From Methanoculleus horonobensis (lineage in GTDB: Archaea > Halobacteriota > Methanomicrobia > Methanomicrobiales > Methanoculleaceae), in contig NZ_BCNY01000008.1 in assembly GCF_001602375.1 (NCBI RefSeq), positions 122,121 to 186,120 of the forward strand: a stretch of DNA of 64,000 bases. The letters are read 5' to 3'. Positions 1 through 9,772 of the stretch are shown here, piece after piece (within the stretch, counting starts at the first letter, position 1; every line of letters starts with the position of its first letter). Below the pieces are notes generated by a model. It was not told where the DNA came from. It saw nothing but the letters and a program-made list of their open reading frames with translations, and did not search any database. A program made the translations under genes and the position numbers.

Positions 1-1
1 T

Positions 2-985
2 CTCGGCGCCGAACCGAGCGTTGCACTGCTTGGCGCATCCTACCTGGCGGTGCTCTTCACCGGCAGCGTGACGCTGGTCGAACTCTGGGTGATCAACTCG
101 ACGTTTCAGAGCTGCGGCGACGCCACGACGCCGATGCTCCTCGTGGTCCTCGCGAACATCATGAACATCGCCCTCGACCCGCTCCTGATATTCGGCTACG
201 GGGCAGTCCCCGCCTGCGGTGTCGCCGGGGCGGCATACGCCACCATCATATCCCGGAGCGTGGCGTTCGCCATAGCGTTCGGCCTGCTCCTCTCGCGACG
301 GTCGCCGGTTCCCTTCTCGCTCCGGACGAAGTTCGAGTTTCCGATCGCGTGGAGGCTGATCCGGGTCGCCGTCCCGAACTCTGTTCAGTCCGGGCTCCGG
401 AGCGTGACGTTCCTTGCGATGATGGCGATCGTGGCGGTCTTCGGGACGGCCGCCCTCTCCGCCTACGGCATCGTGGGGAGGCTTGAACTCGTCGCGCTCA
501 TGCCGGGGTTCGGGATCGCGACCGCAACCGCCGTGATCGTCGGCCAGAACCTCGGCGCGAAGAAACCCGAACGGGCGGAGGCGGGGGTAAGGATCTCCAC
601 CCTCATGAACGGCGGGTTCATGGCGGTCATGGGAGCGATCTTCTACCTCGCCGCACCTGCGATCGTCGAGGTCTTCGACCCGAGCGGCGCGAGCACGGAG
701 ATCGGCGTCTCCTACCTGCAGACGGTCGCGCCGTTCTACGTCTTCATTGCCGTCGCGATCATCCTCGGGTTCGCGCTCAACGGAGCGGGGGACACGAAGA
801 AGCCCATGTACGCCACGCTCTTCTCCATGGTTCTCTTCCAGGTTCCGCTCGCCTGCATCCTCCCGGGTCTCCTCGGGATCGGGATCGCCGGGGTCTGGCT
901 CGCGGTGATCTGCGGGATGATCTTGCAGACGGGCATGCTCTTTGCGATGTACCGGCACGGGGGCTGGAAATCGACGGCGATATGA
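2..985 (+). CDS. MATE-family multidrug/cation antiporter, 5' truncated by window edge
   Basis: The reading frame is open from base 2 and ends with TGA at 983-985, so the gene begins before the window; about 327 codons remain of a family that is usually near 450 residues. The translated part has alternating hydrophobic helices and typical MATE segments (NIALDPLLIFGYG, ALSAYGIVGRLE, GFALNGAGDTKKPMY). Such proteins export drugs or metabolites in exchange for Na+ or H+ across the cytoplasmic membrane. The substrate cannot be read from sequence. A second, complete MATE gene lies at 52653-54071. The gene is followed by a repeat-filled gap. Confidence 0.9.
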   Translation, partial: LGAEPSVALLGASYLAVLFTGSVTLVELWVINSTFQSCGDATTPMLLVVLANIMNIALDPLLIFGYGAVPACGVAGAAYATIISRSVAFAIAFGLLLSRRSPVPFSLRTKFEFPIAWRLIRVAVPNSVQSGLRSVTFLAMMAIVAVFGTAALSAYGIVGRLELVALMPGFGIATATAVIVGQNLGAKKPERAEAGVRISTLMNGGFMAVMGAIFYLAAPAIVEVFDPSGASTEIGVSYLQTVAPFYVFIAVAIILGFALNGAGDTKKPMYATLFSMVLFQVPLACILPGLLGIGIAGVWLAVICGMILQTGMLFAMYRHGGWKSTAI

Positions 986-1040
986 GGGGGGCGCGGGCGT
1001 TCCCGGGAGTTTTGCAGGGCCGAGGAGTTTTACGTCTACG

Positions 1041-1310
1041 TAGCTCGCACCTAGGGATGCTCAAACTCCGGACGTCCTGTCAGTCGTACCTTCGGTGCTT
1101 GACTTCAGCTGCCGTAGAGCGTCACCCCTCTAAACATCACGTATCCCGATGCACGAATTTCGAGGGGACTACGCACCTAACGGTGCTCATGCTCCTGCCC
1201 TTCGGCCAGTCGCACTCCCCCAGTGGCGATAAACGATGCGTGCCCGAAGGGCAGGCGGAGTTCGAGCACCGCAGGTGCGAGTCCCCCACAGTCCACTGTA
1301 CAGAATCTTG
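1041..1310. repeat. Modular short-hairpin intergenic repeat (copy 1)
   Basis: The 434-base gap between 985 and 1420 holds no convincing gene. It holds several short inverted repeats of the same kind as the gaps near 24.8, 30.4 and 35.0 kb: hairpins of the form GCACC-loop-GGTGC (for example the pair near 1176-1192 and the one near 1266-1281), a longer GCCCTTCGG-type stem, and the block ending in TCCACTGTAC near 1303. Modules occur in both orientations. ORFs predicted here are hairpin translations without family resemblance. Function unknown. Confidence 0.6.
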
Positions 1311-1419
1311 CCACCTTCATAGCCGTTCCGGCAATCGCCCAAAACGCAACGCACCGGAGGCCAACGAAAGAGAGTCACAACTCCTTGGAAAAACCGTGCC
1401 TCATTCAGGGCAAAAAAAA

Positions 1420-1740
1420 TCAGAGTGAGTCGAGGCTGATCCCGCTGAACTCGTCGGAGACCGCGTTGATGTCTTTCACGCCGAACGCGGTCTGGACGGT
1501 GACGAGTTCGAGATCGCGCGCCACGTCGCACATATAATCGATGATATCGACCGAGAGTTCCCGCTTCTGCCTGGATTTGCGGAGCTGGTCCACGAGGAAC
1601 GTCATCCTCTCGGGGGACTCCATGCGGAGCTTGGCGAGGCTCATCACGCACATGTAGATCCGGGTCAGGTTCCTGTCCGTTCCGGTGATGGTATCGAAGA
1701 AGTTCCGGAGGACCTGCGCCTGGTAGACCTCGCCACTCAT
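1420..1740 (-). CDS. Conserved-looking hypothetical protein, 106 aa
   Basis: ATG at 1740, stop at 1420. The protein is soluble, helical and moderately charged, with no signal peptide, membrane segment or metal motif that I can see. I do not recognise a family. Support for being real: GC-rich third positions like the neighbours, an isolated position with its own likely TATA element (TTTATATCG, minus strand, near 1763-1772) and an AT-rich upstream region. The downstream side is the repeat-filled gap. No function is proposed. Confidence 0.65.
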   Translation of the reverse strand: MSGEVYQAQVLRNFFDTITGTDRNLTRIYMCVMSLAKLRMESPERMTFLVDQLRKSRQKRELSVDIIDYMCDVARDLELVTVQTAFGVKDINAVSDEFSGISLDSL

Positions 1741-1860
1741 GGTGATCGAATATTTCTCAAATCGATATAAAAGTCTTCCGGTTTATACCAGCCCTCCGGA
1801 GGTGCCGGTTCGCCCGCCGGGGCATGGAGAAGTTGGGTTAGCCTTCTCCGTACCCGCAGA

Positions 1861-3030
1861 TCACTTCCGAACGCTGACGATCTTGATGATGTCGCCGTTC
1901 TTCAGTTCCTGGGTATCCTTAATCCGCATCCCGGTCTTTGCGTCGATGGCATACAGGAATCCTTCGCCGATATCGGTGTGAACCTGGTAGGCGAGGTCGC
2001 GAGGGGTCGAGCCGCGCTTCATGAGGAACGCGTCGGGGAGAACCCTGCCCTTGCCGTCGGTGAGTTTGTGCTCGTCCTCGACCGGGAAGACGACGATCCG
2101 GTCGAGGAGGTTGAAGACCGCGGCGTCCAGCGCCTTCTGAACACCGGTGCCGTCGAACTTCTGCATGAACTCCGCGACCTTCGCGAGCCCGGCACGCTGC
2201 GGGGCGCTGAGGTTCGCCCCGGGATTCTCGGTGAAACTCCCATCACCGGGGAGGTAGCTGACGAACTTCCCCTCTGCGGCCATCCGGATCGCAAGTTCGC
2301 CTGCCGCGCTCGCAAAGATGACGTCGTGCATCCGGAGCCGCGCAAGGCACTCCTCCGGCGCCTGATCGGCCTTGTTCCCGACGATCAGCATCGGTTTGCT
2401 GAGCGTCATCAACTCGCGGCAGAACCGTATCAGGTCCTCCTCCCCCGCCGTCCGGAGTTCGATCCCGACCGCCCCGGTGGCGTCGCGGACGTGCTCGTAG
2501 GTGATCCCGAGGCCGGCAAAGACCTCGGCGATTGCCGCCGCGAGAGAGAAGTCCTTCACCTGGGCCTGCCGCACGAGTTTCGCCCAGTTCCGCGAGAGGA
2601 TGCCGTACATCCACATCGACATCTCGTACTGGAGGAACTCGATATCCTTTATGGGGTCGCGCGAACCGAGATCGATCGGGTTCCCTTCGGCGTCCGTCGC
2701 CCCGCTGGCATCGACGATCTGGAGGATGGCGTCCGCCTGCCGGAGGTTGTCGAGGAACTGGTTGCCGAGCCCCCGCCCGAGGTGCGCCTCGGGGACGAGG
2801 CCCGCCACGTCGATCAGCCCGACCGGGATGAACCTGACCCCGTCCCGGCAGTTCTCGCACGGGACATGCGTCTCCTGGCACGGGCAGGCTGTCCGGACAT
2901 ATGCGACGCCGTGGTTTGCGTCGATGGTCGTGAACGGGTAATTGGCAATCTCTGCCTGGGCAAGGGTCGCCGCCCTGAAAAACGTCGATTTCCCACAGTT
3001 TGGTTTTCCTGCAATGGCCAGTGTGATCAT
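1861..3030 (-). CDS. YchF/Obg-related NTP-binding protein with C-terminal TGS domain
   Basis: A 389-residue P-loop NTPase. The N-terminus carries the G1 loop GKPNCGKST, a following region with a CPCQETHVPCENC cysteine cluster, a G3-like DVAGLVPEAHLGRG and G4 as NKAD; the last 80 residues form a TGS domain (DAFLMKRGSTPRDLAYQVH). Archaeal members of this family are ribosome-associated ATPases/GTPases. The frame is open 15 codons further upstream, but the ATG at 3030 is preferred because GGAG lies about 9 bases upstream and the protein then starts directly before the G domain. Nucleotide preference (ATP or GTP) cannot be told with certainty. Confidence 0.9.
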   Translation of the reverse strand: MITLAIAGKPNCGKSTFFRAATLAQAEIANYPFTTIDANHGVAYVRTACPCQETHVPCENCRDGVRFIPVGLIDVAGLVPEAHLGRGLGNQFLDNLRQADAILQIVDASGATDAEGNPIDLGSRDPIKDIEFLQYEMSMWMYGILSRNWAKLVRQAQVKDFSLAAAIAEVFAGLGITYEHVRDATGAVGIELRTAGEEDLIRFCRELMTLSKPMLIVGNKADQAPEECLARLRMHDVIFASAAGELAIRMAAEGKFVSYLPGDGSFTENPGANLSAPQRAGLAKVAEFMQKFDGTGVQKALDAAVFNLLDRIVVFPVEDEHKLTDGKGRVLPDAFLMKRGSTPRDLAYQVHTDIGEGFLYAIDAKTGMRIKDTQELKNGDIIKIVSVRK

Positions 3031-3182
3031 GAGAACTCCTACCGCTCCGTTAGGTTGAGAGTAGTGTTGGGTCATCCACCATTTATCACCTTCTTTCCCC
3101 GCCGTAACGACCCTGGCCGTTCCGTTGCAGCCCCAATCATCGGTACGGGAGATTCAATTAGGAGCAACGACAACATGACTGC

Positions 3183-3773
3183 ATGGGCTTCGTAACCCGG
3201 AATACCTACTACTTCGATGCGCCGGGCAGAGAGAATACCCGCGACGCCGCCCGGTTCGCCGTCGAGCGGGCGCGGGAACTCGGCGTCAAAAAGGTCGTTG
3301 TCGCAAGCAGCAGCGGCCGGACGGCGCTTGCCTTCCGGGACGCAATGGCGGGAACCGACCTCGAACTGATCGTCGTCACCCACGCGGTCGGGTTCTCAAA
3401 GCCCGGCGAGTGGGAGTTCTCGCCGGAGGCGGCCGAGACCCTCCGGGCGGAAGGGGCGAAGATCGTCACCGGCACGCATGCGCTCTCCGGGCTCGAGCGC
3501 GCGATATCCCGCTCGCCGAAACTCGGCGGGAGTTCCCGCACGGAAGCAATCGCCGAGGCTCTCCGGCGGACGGTCGCGGTCGGCCTGAAGGTCGCGGTGG
3601 AGTGCGTCCTGATCGCGGCCGACCAGGGTGCGGTCGGCGTCGATGATGAGGTGATCGCGGTCGGGGGCACTGCGACCGGGGCCGATACTGTCTGCGTCAT
3701 CCGTCCGGCGCATACCGCGTCGTTCTTCGATCTGCAGGTGCGCGAGATCGTCGCCATGCCGAGGAACCGGTGA
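3183..3773 (+). CDS. Pyruvate kinase C-terminal-domain-like protein, 196 aa
   Basis: The whole protein resembles the alpha/beta (C-terminal, allosteric) domain of pyruvate kinase without the catalytic barrel: ARELGVKKVVVASSSGRTA, the TGTHALSGLERAIS segment and a late VCVIRPAHTASFFDL. Stand-alone proteins of this type occur in many archaea and their role is unknown; catalysis of the kinase reaction is not expected. The start is ATG 3183. The nearby AGGAG (3160-3164) is better spaced for ATG 3175, which opens only a six-codon frame, so 3183 may be read from a near-leaderless message. It overlaps or abuts the next gene. Confidence 0.8.
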   Translation: MGFVTRNTYYFDAPGRENTRDAARFAVERARELGVKKVVVASSSGRTALAFRDAMAGTDLELIVVTHAVGFSKPGEWEFSPEAAETLRAEGAKIVTGTHALSGLERAISRSPKLGGSSRTEAIAEALRRTVAVGLKVAVECVLIAADQGAVGVDDEVIAVGGTATGADTVCVIRPAHTASFFDLQVREIVAMPRNR

Positions 3774-3775
3774 GC

Positions 3776-4603
3776 ATGACGCTCGAATCGGTCACCGGTG
3801 CCGCCGGGCTCCTCCGGCAGCACCCCATCCTCTGGTCGATCGGCCTCGTCATGGGCGCTCTCGCGGTTCTCGACCTCGTCATCCCCGTCTACGGCGGGGC
3901 GTTCTACACGCAGCCTCTGGCACTCCTGCAGGTTCTCCTGACGCCGTTTTTAGCCGGCGGCGTCTACGGCACGATCCGTGCGGAGAACTTCTCCTTCAGT
4001 GAGTTCGTGCAATGGGGCAAGACCTACTACTTCCGGATACTCCTGCCGGCCCTGGTCATCTTCTTCGCGGTCATCCTGACCCTCGTTCTGCTCATGATAC
4101 CGCTCGCGCTCCTCGGCGCAGGAGCCGCCGCAAACATGGCGTCGCTCCTCTTCGGGGTCATCCTCTCGATCGCCTTCTTCACGTTCTTCTACGATACCGT
4201 GGCGGTCTTTGAAGAGACGGGGGTCTTCGAGTCGATCCGACGGAGCATCGAGTTCGTCATGAACAACCTCGGCAGGGTTCTCGTCTTCTACCTGGTAAAC
4301 ATCGTCGTCCTCGCGGTGCTCGGCTTTTTGGCCCTCTTTGCCTGGACGGCTCTCCTCCTGGAAAAACTCGAACCACTCACCACGATGAGCCCCGACGAAC
4401 TCCAGGCGGTGATGCCGGAGGATCTCCTCGCGCTGATCGGGACGGAGGGAATATGGATCACCGCAATCGTCTATGCAGTCGTGATCGTGCTCTTCTCGGT
4501 CTTCCTCTACGCCTACAAGGCGAGTTTCTTCAAAAACCACGCAGGTGCCGTGCAGGCAGAGCAGGGGGAGTATGACGAGAAGGGGCGGTGGTATAAGTAT
4601 TGA
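3776..4603 (+). CDS. Polytopic membrane protein, about 275 aa
   Basis: Five or six hydrophobic helices alternate with short loops, with a soluble loop of about 40 residues (TTMSPDELQAVMPEDLL) before the last helix and a charged C-terminus (YDEKGRWYKY). The pattern resembles uncharacterised archaeal DUF-type membrane proteins with Gly/Ala-rich helices. GTG at 3770 would overlap the upstream stop (TGA 3771-3773); ATG 3776 sits three bases past it. Either fits the GAGG at 3761. It is probably co-transcribed with the pyruvate-kinase-like gene. Function unknown. Confidence 0.8.
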   Translation: MTLESVTGAAGLLRQHPILWSIGLVMGALAVLDLVIPVYGGAFYTQPLALLQVLLTPFLAGGVYGTIRAENFSFSEFVQWGKTYYFRILLPALVIFFAVILTLVLLMIPLALLGAGAAANMASLLFGVILSIAFFTFFYDTVAVFEETGVFESIRRSIEFVMNNLGRVLVFYLVNIVVLAVLGFLALFAWTALLLEKLEPLTTMSPDELQAVMPEDLLALIGTEGIWITAIVYAVVIVLFSVFLYAYKASFFKNHAGAVQAEQGEYDEKGRWYKY

Positions 4604-4637
4604 TGAGGGCCTCCGAGGGCATTCACGTTTTTTTTAA

Positions 4638-4665
4638 AGAGGCCGGGATCGGGATTTCGGCCTCT
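4638..4665 (+). terminator. Probable transcription terminator after the membrane protein gene
   Basis: An 8-bp perfect stem AGAGGCCG/CGGCCTCT with a 12-base loop lies 35 bases past the stop codon at 4603 and is followed by CTTGTTTG; a T-tract precedes it. Intrinsic termination in archaea mostly needs U-tracts, so the role of the stem is inferred. Confidence 0.5.
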
Positions 4666-5055
4666 CTTGTTTGCAGGCAGATAATCGGCTGCAGGAGAGC
4701 CCGGAATTCCCCGGGCGTGATTGCCCGGGTGAGAATGGTTGTGTTACAGGAAACAACAGATAGCAGAAACACTCTTGCTGTGTGCGCCTTTTATGAAGTC
4801 GCCCCGCAGATACCCGGGATTGAGGAACCACCTCGTTCAGAACGCTCTTCCGCGCGCCCTGGAAGGGTCAGGCAACATCCGGTGCCAGATCCCGGATCGG
4901 GCTATCCGCCGGGTATCGCACTTTCGGTGCTTCTATTCCAGATGTTTCGTCGATTGCAACTCACGAATCTTCAGTCTTCTTGAACAACCGGCGTACCACC
5001 TGTCATTTATCGCCACATAAAGGAGAGACCGGGATCGATGAACGCCTATGATCGC
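4666..5055. other. Intergenic region without a supported gene
   Basis: Open frames here lack family resemblance and have mixed codon use. Visible structure: a CCCGGGC/GCCCGGG hairpin near 4708-4729 and a weak GCACTTTCGGTGC hairpin near 4918-4930 that resembles the modular repeat family seen elsewhere. No tRNA was found. Confidence 0.5.
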
Positions 5056-5397
5056 TCAACCATCTCGCTTCTCCTCCAGCATTCGGGTGACGGCTTCCAA
5101 AAGAAGAGGTAGGTGTTGTTCAATGACATTCCAGATACGCAGGGGATTGACGCTGAGGTATTGGTGTGCAAGAATATTTCTAAACCCGGAGATCCCGTGC
5201 CAGTCGATCTCCGGATGGCTTGCCTTCAAGTCTTCATCGAGACGTTGCGTGGACTCGGCAAGGATTTGGAGGTTCCGGAGAACGGCATCCTGTATCATCT
5301 CATCAGCAAGAAACGCCATCTTCCCATCATGGGTATACCTCATGATCCGGTCGGTACACTCCCTGATGTGGAGCAGGTAGAGCGTGGCATCCTTCAA
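5056..5397 (-). CDS. hepT: HepT-like RNase toxin of a HepT/MntA module
   Basis: 113 residues, all-helical HEPN fold, with the catalytic R-x4-H-x-Y motif visible as RNILAHQY. In characterised systems HepT is an RNase that is neutralised when MntA adds AMP groups to the tyrosine of this motif. The frame opens at 5439, but TTG at 5397 is the likely start: it overlaps the stop of the upstream antitoxin gene as TTGA and gives the family-typical N-terminus (KDATLYLLHIRECTDRI). The two genes are translationally coupled, antitoxin first. Confidence 0.85.
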   Translation of the reverse strand: MKDATLYLLHIRECTDRIMRYTHDGKMAFLADEMIQDAVLRNLQILAESTQRLDEDLKASHPEIDWHGISGFRNILAHQYLSVNPLRIWNVIEQHLPLLLEAVTRMLEEKRDG

Positions 5398-5696
5398 AGC
5401 GGCACCGCCTCTGCCATCACCCGATCCCTGATATACCAATGCAGGGATACGGGCTCAGCAACATCAACAGGGATCCCTAACAGTGCCTCCAGTTCCGATT
5501 TCAAGGCGACGAGGTCGAGGAGACTCCGGTCCGGCTCGAGGTCAAGCAGGAGGTCGAGGTCACTCTCCGCTTCCGCCTCCCCACGCACAACGGATCCGAA
5601 GATACGGACGTTTCGTGCGCCATGGCGTGCGGCGATCTCGCAGATCCGGTTTCGCTCGGCCATGACCCGCTCTAAGATCCCTACCCCGGCCTTCAT
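5394..5696 (-). CDS. mntA: MntA-like minimal nucleotidyltransferase antitoxin
   Basis: About 100 residues with the nucleotidyltransferase signature GSVVRGEAEAESDLDLLL (GS-x-R-G then D-x-D). Known MntA proteins transfer AMP from ATP to the HepT toxin. The frame is open to 5762, but ATG 5696 gives the family-typical start about 30 residues before the GS motif; ATG 5663 is the alternative. It overlaps hepT by four bases. The usual roles of the pair are plasmid or island stabilisation or phage defence; nothing here distinguishes these. Confidence 0.85.
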   Translation of the reverse strand: MKAGVGILERVMAERNRICEIAARHGARNVRIFGSVVRGEAEAESDLDLLLDLEPDRSLLDLVALKSELEALLGIPVDVAEPVSLHWYIRDRVMAEAVPL

Positions 5697-5796
5697 ACCA
5701 TCACATCTGGAATATGGAGTACAAACCCCTTGAAACTTCTCATGCAACCGCATGTAGCACAACCAGGAGATTGCCGGGAGCGCGCCTCCCGGTTGC

Positions 5797-6993
5797 TTAC
5801 ACGAGCATATAGATCAGCATCCCCGATACCCCGCCCGAGAACGTGGCGACCAGGTTCGTGCCCGAGTTCCCGATCCTGCCGCTGTTCTCGAGCGTCGCGC
5901 CCACCAGGCTGTCGACATTGGTGCCGATGAACCCGGCGGCGATCGTGACGACGACCATCCAGGGGTCGGCAACGCCCATCGCCCATGCGACGGCGGCGAC
6001 GAGGGCGGCGGCGATGACGGCCGCGACCTCGCCCCGCAGGGTCACCCCGCCGTTCGTCCCCCGCGGCACCGGCTTGAGCGTCGTGATCAGGTACGGCACC
6101 TTCCCCGTGACCCCGATCTCGCTTGCGGCGGTATCGGCGGCCGCGGAGGCGACGCTGCCCATGAAGAGCGCCGCAAAAACCGGCTGGCCGGTCAGGCCGT
6201 AGAGGATGGCGGCGGCGGTCGCCACCAGGCCGTTCGCGAAGACGTTGAAGTAGCCGCGCACGCCCCCGTGCTCCTGGGCGACGCCGAGCTGCTCCTTGTC
6301 GCCGTAGCGATACCGGGTAGCCCCGGCACCGATGATGAAGAAGGTGAGCATGATCAGGAACCACCGGACGTCCGCGAAGACGATCAGGATGATCCCGATC
6401 ATGGCGCCCGAGAAGAGGCCGCTGACATCGGCCACCCGGACGCGGTAGGAGGTGTAGCCGAACCCGAACGCTATCACGGCCGCGGCGACGAGAAGGGTCA
6501 GGTCGACCTCGAAGTTGAGCTCCTCGAAGAGGAACATCGTCATCGCGACGCCGAGCGCCTCGATCATCAATGCATCGTCCCGGCCCCGGAGGGCCGCCCG
6601 GAGGAGCACCGCGACGACCACGCCCATCACGGCGACGAGCGGCGCTGCGTACTGCAGATAGAGCATCACCGCGATCGATACGATGATTGCCGCAACCAGG
6701 TGGTGGAGATATGCCGCATGCCGATCACCGGTAAGCCGGAACGCCACCTCTCCGATCACGACGATCCCGAGCGTGCAGGTGAAGACGAACGTCGAGAGCC
6801 AGCCGAACCCGTAGAGCACGGCAAGCACGACGATCGAGAGCGAGATATACCGGGTATCCTTGATGAGGGAGAGGACGAGCGAGAACGGAACGAGGAAGAG
6901 CGTGAGCAGCCACGCCGGCTGGAGCAGGGGGGCAAGGCCTATGAAGACGAGGGTGAGTATCGATGCCAGAACCAACCCCTGCAACTTTGTCAT
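5797..6993 (-). CDS. DUF92 family integral membrane protein
   Basis: 398 residues with about eleven hydrophobic segments. The C-terminal half carries the DUF92 hallmark (SAAADTAASEIG, then GTNGGVTLRG and GFIGTNVDSLVGATLE). The plant relative VTE6 is a phytyl-phosphate kinase, so a CTP-dependent polyprenyl-phosphate kinase role is possible, but in archaea this is untested. The N-terminal half adds helices beyond the DUF92 core. The gene is divergent from valS across about 190 bases. The toxin-antitoxin pair lies downstream on the same strand. Confidence 0.85.
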   Translation of the reverse strand: MTKLQGLVLASILTLVFIGLAPLLQPAWLLTLFLVPFSLVLSLIKDTRYISLSIVVLAVLYGFGWLSTFVFTCTLGIVVIGEVAFRLTGDRHAAYLHHLVAAIIVSIAVMLYLQYAAPLVAVMGVVVAVLLRAALRGRDDALMIEALGVAMTMFLFEELNFEVDLTLLVAAAVIAFGFGYTSYRVRVADVSGLFSGAMIGIILIVFADVRWFLIMLTFFIIGAGATRYRYGDKEQLGVAQEHGGVRGYFNVFANGLVATAAAILYGLTGQPVFAALFMGSVASAAADTAASEIGVTGKVPYLITTLKPVPRGTNGGVTLRGEVAAVIAAALVAAVAWAMGVADPWMVVVTIAAGFIGTNVDSLVGATLENSGRIGNSGTNLVATFSGGVSGMLIYMLV

Positions 6994-7141
6994 TCATATA
7001 GGATATGAAGTGCAGGAACAAAGCCTTTAGGGTCGACACCTGCCGTCTCCGCGGTTTTCGGCGACGAACGTTCCGGGACGCCCCGGCCGGGGACGGCGAA
7101 CCCGCGCGCTGCGCAGGATACCTGCCCGGGGAAAGCCCAAC

Positions 7142-7149
7142 AATATATT
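7142..7149 (+). promoter_or_regulatory. TATA box of valS
   Basis: AATATATT lies 31-39 bases before the valS ATG. With a start site about 25 bases downstream, the leader would be about 10 bases, which is typical of short-leader archaeal messages. Confidence 0.6.
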
Positions 7150-7180
7150 TCATTGGGAAGAGAGAGATTATACGCTGAAA

Positions 7181-9772
7181 ATGTCGCCGTCACATCAACT
7201 ACCCAAAAACTACGATATCGAAGAAGTGGAGACGCGCTGGCAGGATACCTGGCGGGATGAGGATAACTATTTCGATCCCGCTTCGTCTAAACCGCAGTTC
7301 ATCATCGACACGCCGCCTCCCTACCCCACCGGCAACTTCCATATCGGGAATGCTTTAAACTGGTGTTATATCGACTTCATCGCGCGGTACAAGCGCATGT
7401 GCGGTTACAACGTCATGTTCCCGCAGGGGTGGGACTGCCACGGCCTCCCCACCGAGGTGAAGGTCGAGGAGACCTACGGGATCACCAAGAACGATGTACC
7501 CCGGGAGAAGTTCCGGGAGATGTGCCGCGACCTCACGCTCTCAAACATCGAGAAGATGCGGGCGACCATGCGGCGGCTCGGGTTCTCGACCGACTGGAGC
7601 CACGAGTACATCACCATGCTCCCGGAGTACTACAGGAAGACCCAGGCGTCGTTCCTGCAGATGCTCAAAGCCGGCGACATCTACCAGAGCGAGCATCCGG
7701 TGAACTTCTGCACCCGGTGCGAGACGGCCATCGCGTTCGCCGAGGTCAACTACGCCCCACGCACCACCAAACTCAACTACTTCGACTTCGACGGCGTCGA
7801 GATCGCCACCACCCGGCCGGAGCTGCTCGCGGCCTGCGTTGCCGTGGCCGTCCATCCCGAAGACGAGCGCTACCGCGGGATGAAGGGGAAGCGGCTCACT
7901 GTCCCGATCTTCGGCCACGATGTTCCGATCATCGAGGACGCCGCGGTCGACCCGGTGTTCGGCAGCGGCGCGGTGATGATCTGTACGTTCGGCGACAAGA
8001 CGGACGTCTACTGGTGGAAACAGCACGGCCTGGATCTTCGGAAGGCTATCGACCGGCAGGGCATCATGACCGCAACCGCGGCCCCGTATGAAGGGATGTC
8101 GTCCGAAGATTGCAGGAAAGCGATCCTCGCCGACATGGAGAAGGCCGGGATCCTGAAGCGGCAGGAGGAACTCGAGCAGCGGGTGGGGACCTGCTGGCGG
8201 TGCAAGACCCCGATCGAGATCCTCTCGGAACGGCAGTGGTTCGTCCGGGTTCACCAGGACGAGATCCTGGATGCGGCGCGGAGGGTCTCCTGGACGCCGG
8301 ATCACATGTTCGCCCGGATGGAGAACTGGGCGAACTCCATGGAGTGGGACTGGTGCATCTCCCGGCAGCGGATCTTTGCAACCCCGATCCCGGTCTGGTT
8401 CTGCACTGCCTGCGGTGAGATGGTTCTTCCGGCCGAGGAAGACCTTCCGATCGACCCGACGGCCGATAAGCCGAAGACCCCCTGCCCGAAGTGCGGAGGG
8501 TCGGACTTCACCGGCGAGACGGACGTGCTCGACACCTGGATGGACTCCTCGATCTCGGTGCTCCACGTCACCGGGTGGGACGGGACCGGCAAACCGCCGC
8601 TCTTCCCGGCACAGATCCGCCCCCAGGGCCACGACATCATACGGACGTGGGCGTTCTACACGATCCTCCGGGCGAAAGCGCTGGTCGGCGGCCACCCCTG
8701 GGACGAGATCCTGGTGAACGGCATGGTGCTCGGAGAAGACGGGTTCAAGATGAGCAAGAGCCGGAACAACATCATCTCCCCCGAGGCGATCGTCGGGCAG
8801 TACGGCGCGGACGCGCTCCGGCAGTGGGGTGCCGGGGGTGCCGCGATCGGTTCGGACATCATGTTCAACTGGAACGACGTCGTCGCGGCGTCCCGGTTCC
8901 AGACCAAACTCTGGAACATCTTCCGGTTCGTCATGGGGCACCTGGAGAAGGGAGCCGATCCCGCTGCGCCGGTGACGGAACTCACCGACCGGTGGCTGCT
9001 CGTCCGGCTCTCCGAGACCGTCGCCGAGGTCACCGCCGCGATGGAGAGTTACCAGTTCGACCGGGCGCTCAGGGCGATCCGGGAGTTCGCCTGGAACACG
9101 CTCGCCGACGACTACATCGAGATCGCGAAAGGGCGCCTCTATACGGACGACAGCAGCAGGGCCAGCGCCTGCAGCGCGCTCCGGACGACGATGGACGTCC
9201 TCTGCCGCCTGCTTGCCCCGATCATCCCGCATTTCGCGGAGGAGTGCTACCACAACCTGGCCGCAAGAAGCGTGCACAAAGAGGCCTGGCCGGACTTTTC
9301 ATACGCCGACGACGAAGCGCGGCGCCACGGCGATCTCCTGGTGAAGACGGTCGCCGAACTCCGGCGCTACAAGCACGATAAGAGCATGGCGCTGAACGCC
9401 CCGCTCGGCCACGTGATGATCTACGCTGCAGAGCCGGTCGACGACGCCGGCGACGCCGGGCGCGCCCTCAATGCCGATGCCTCCTGGAGCACCGGCACGC
9501 CCCGGCTCGAGGAGGTCGTGAGCGGCGTGGACTTCAACATGGCGGTGATCGGGCCGACGCTCCGAAAGCAGGCCCGGGGGTTCATGCAGGCCGTGGAAGC
9601 GCTCCCGCCGGAACTGCTCAAGAACCCGCCTGCGACCGTCACGGCCGACGGCGAGGAGATCCCGGTGCCGGCCGGTTCCTTCACGCCGAAGGTCGCCTAC
9701 AGGGTGGCGGGAGAAGAGGTGGACGTCCTCACGCTCGGGGACGTCGTCGTGACGATCGGGCACCAGCCCTGA
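7181..9772 (+). CDS. valS: Valyl-tRNA synthetase
   Basis: 863 residues, class I aminoacyl-tRNA synthetase that charges tRNA-Val. The HIGH-type motif is HIGN ([13 protein letters not shown]) near residue 55 and KMSKS (FKMSKSRNN) near residue 523. The CP1 editing region is present ([19 protein letters not shown]), along with zinc-binding CxxC pairs (CWRCKT, CTACGE, CPKCGG) and an anticodon-binding domain in the last 250 residues. Length matches archaeal ValRS. Its 3' end overlaps the convergent tmk gene by 44 bases. Confidence 0.97.
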   Translation: MSPSHQLPKNYDIEEVETRWQDTWRDEDNYFDPASSKPQFIIDTPPPYPTGNFHIGNALNWCYIDFIARYKRMCGYNVMFPQGWDCHGLPTEVKVEETYGITKNDVPREKFREMCRDLTLSNIEKMRATMRRLGFSTDWSHEYITMLPEYYRKTQASFLQMLKAGDIYQSEHPVNFCTRCETAIAFAEVNYAPRTTKLNYFDFDGVEIATTRPELLAACVAVAVHPEDERYRGMKGKRLTVPIFGHDVPIIEDAAVDPVFGSGAVMICTFGDKTDVYWWKQHGLDLRKAIDRQGIMTATAAPYEGMSSEDCRKAILADMEKAGILKRQEELEQRVGTCWRCKTPIEILSERQWFVRVHQDEILDAARRVSWTPDHMFARMENWANSMEWDWCISRQRIFATPIPVWFCTACGEMVLPAEEDLPIDPTADKPKTPCPKCGGSDFTGETDVLDTWMDSSISVLHVTGWDGTGKPPLFPAQIRPQGHDIIRTWAFYTILRAKALVGGHPWDEILVNGMVLGEDGFKMSKSRNNIISPEAIVGQYGADALRQWGAGGAAIGSDIMFNWNDVVAASRFQTKLWNIFRFVMGHLEKGADPAAPVTELTDRWLLVRLSETVAEVTAAMESYQFDRALRAIREFAWNTLADDYIEIAKGRLYTDDSSRASACSALRTTMDVLCRLLAPIIPHFAEECYHNLAARSVHKEAWPDFSYADDEARRHGDLLVKTVAELRRYKHDKSMALNAPLGHVMIYAAEPVDDAGDAGRALNADASWSTGTPRLEEVVSGVDFNMAVIGPTLRKQARGFMQAVEALPPELLKNPPATVTADGEEIPVPAGSFTPKVAYRVAGEEVDVLTLGDVVVTIGHQP

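Noticed and set aside
982..1428. 148-codon frame in the first intergenic gap
   Set aside because: Runs through the hairpin repeats; the translation is repeat-derived.
1978..3195. 405-codon open frame antisense to the YchF-like gene
   Set aside because: No domain; the minus strand has P-loop and TGS domain.
4600..4983. 127-codon frame after the membrane protein gene
   Set aside because: Contains the terminator stem and has no recognisable pattern; unsupported codon use.
7541..9277. 578-codon open frame antisense to valS
   Set aside because: A GC-rich shadow of valS; Arg/Gly/Pro/His-rich with no domain, while the + strand has all ValRS motifs.
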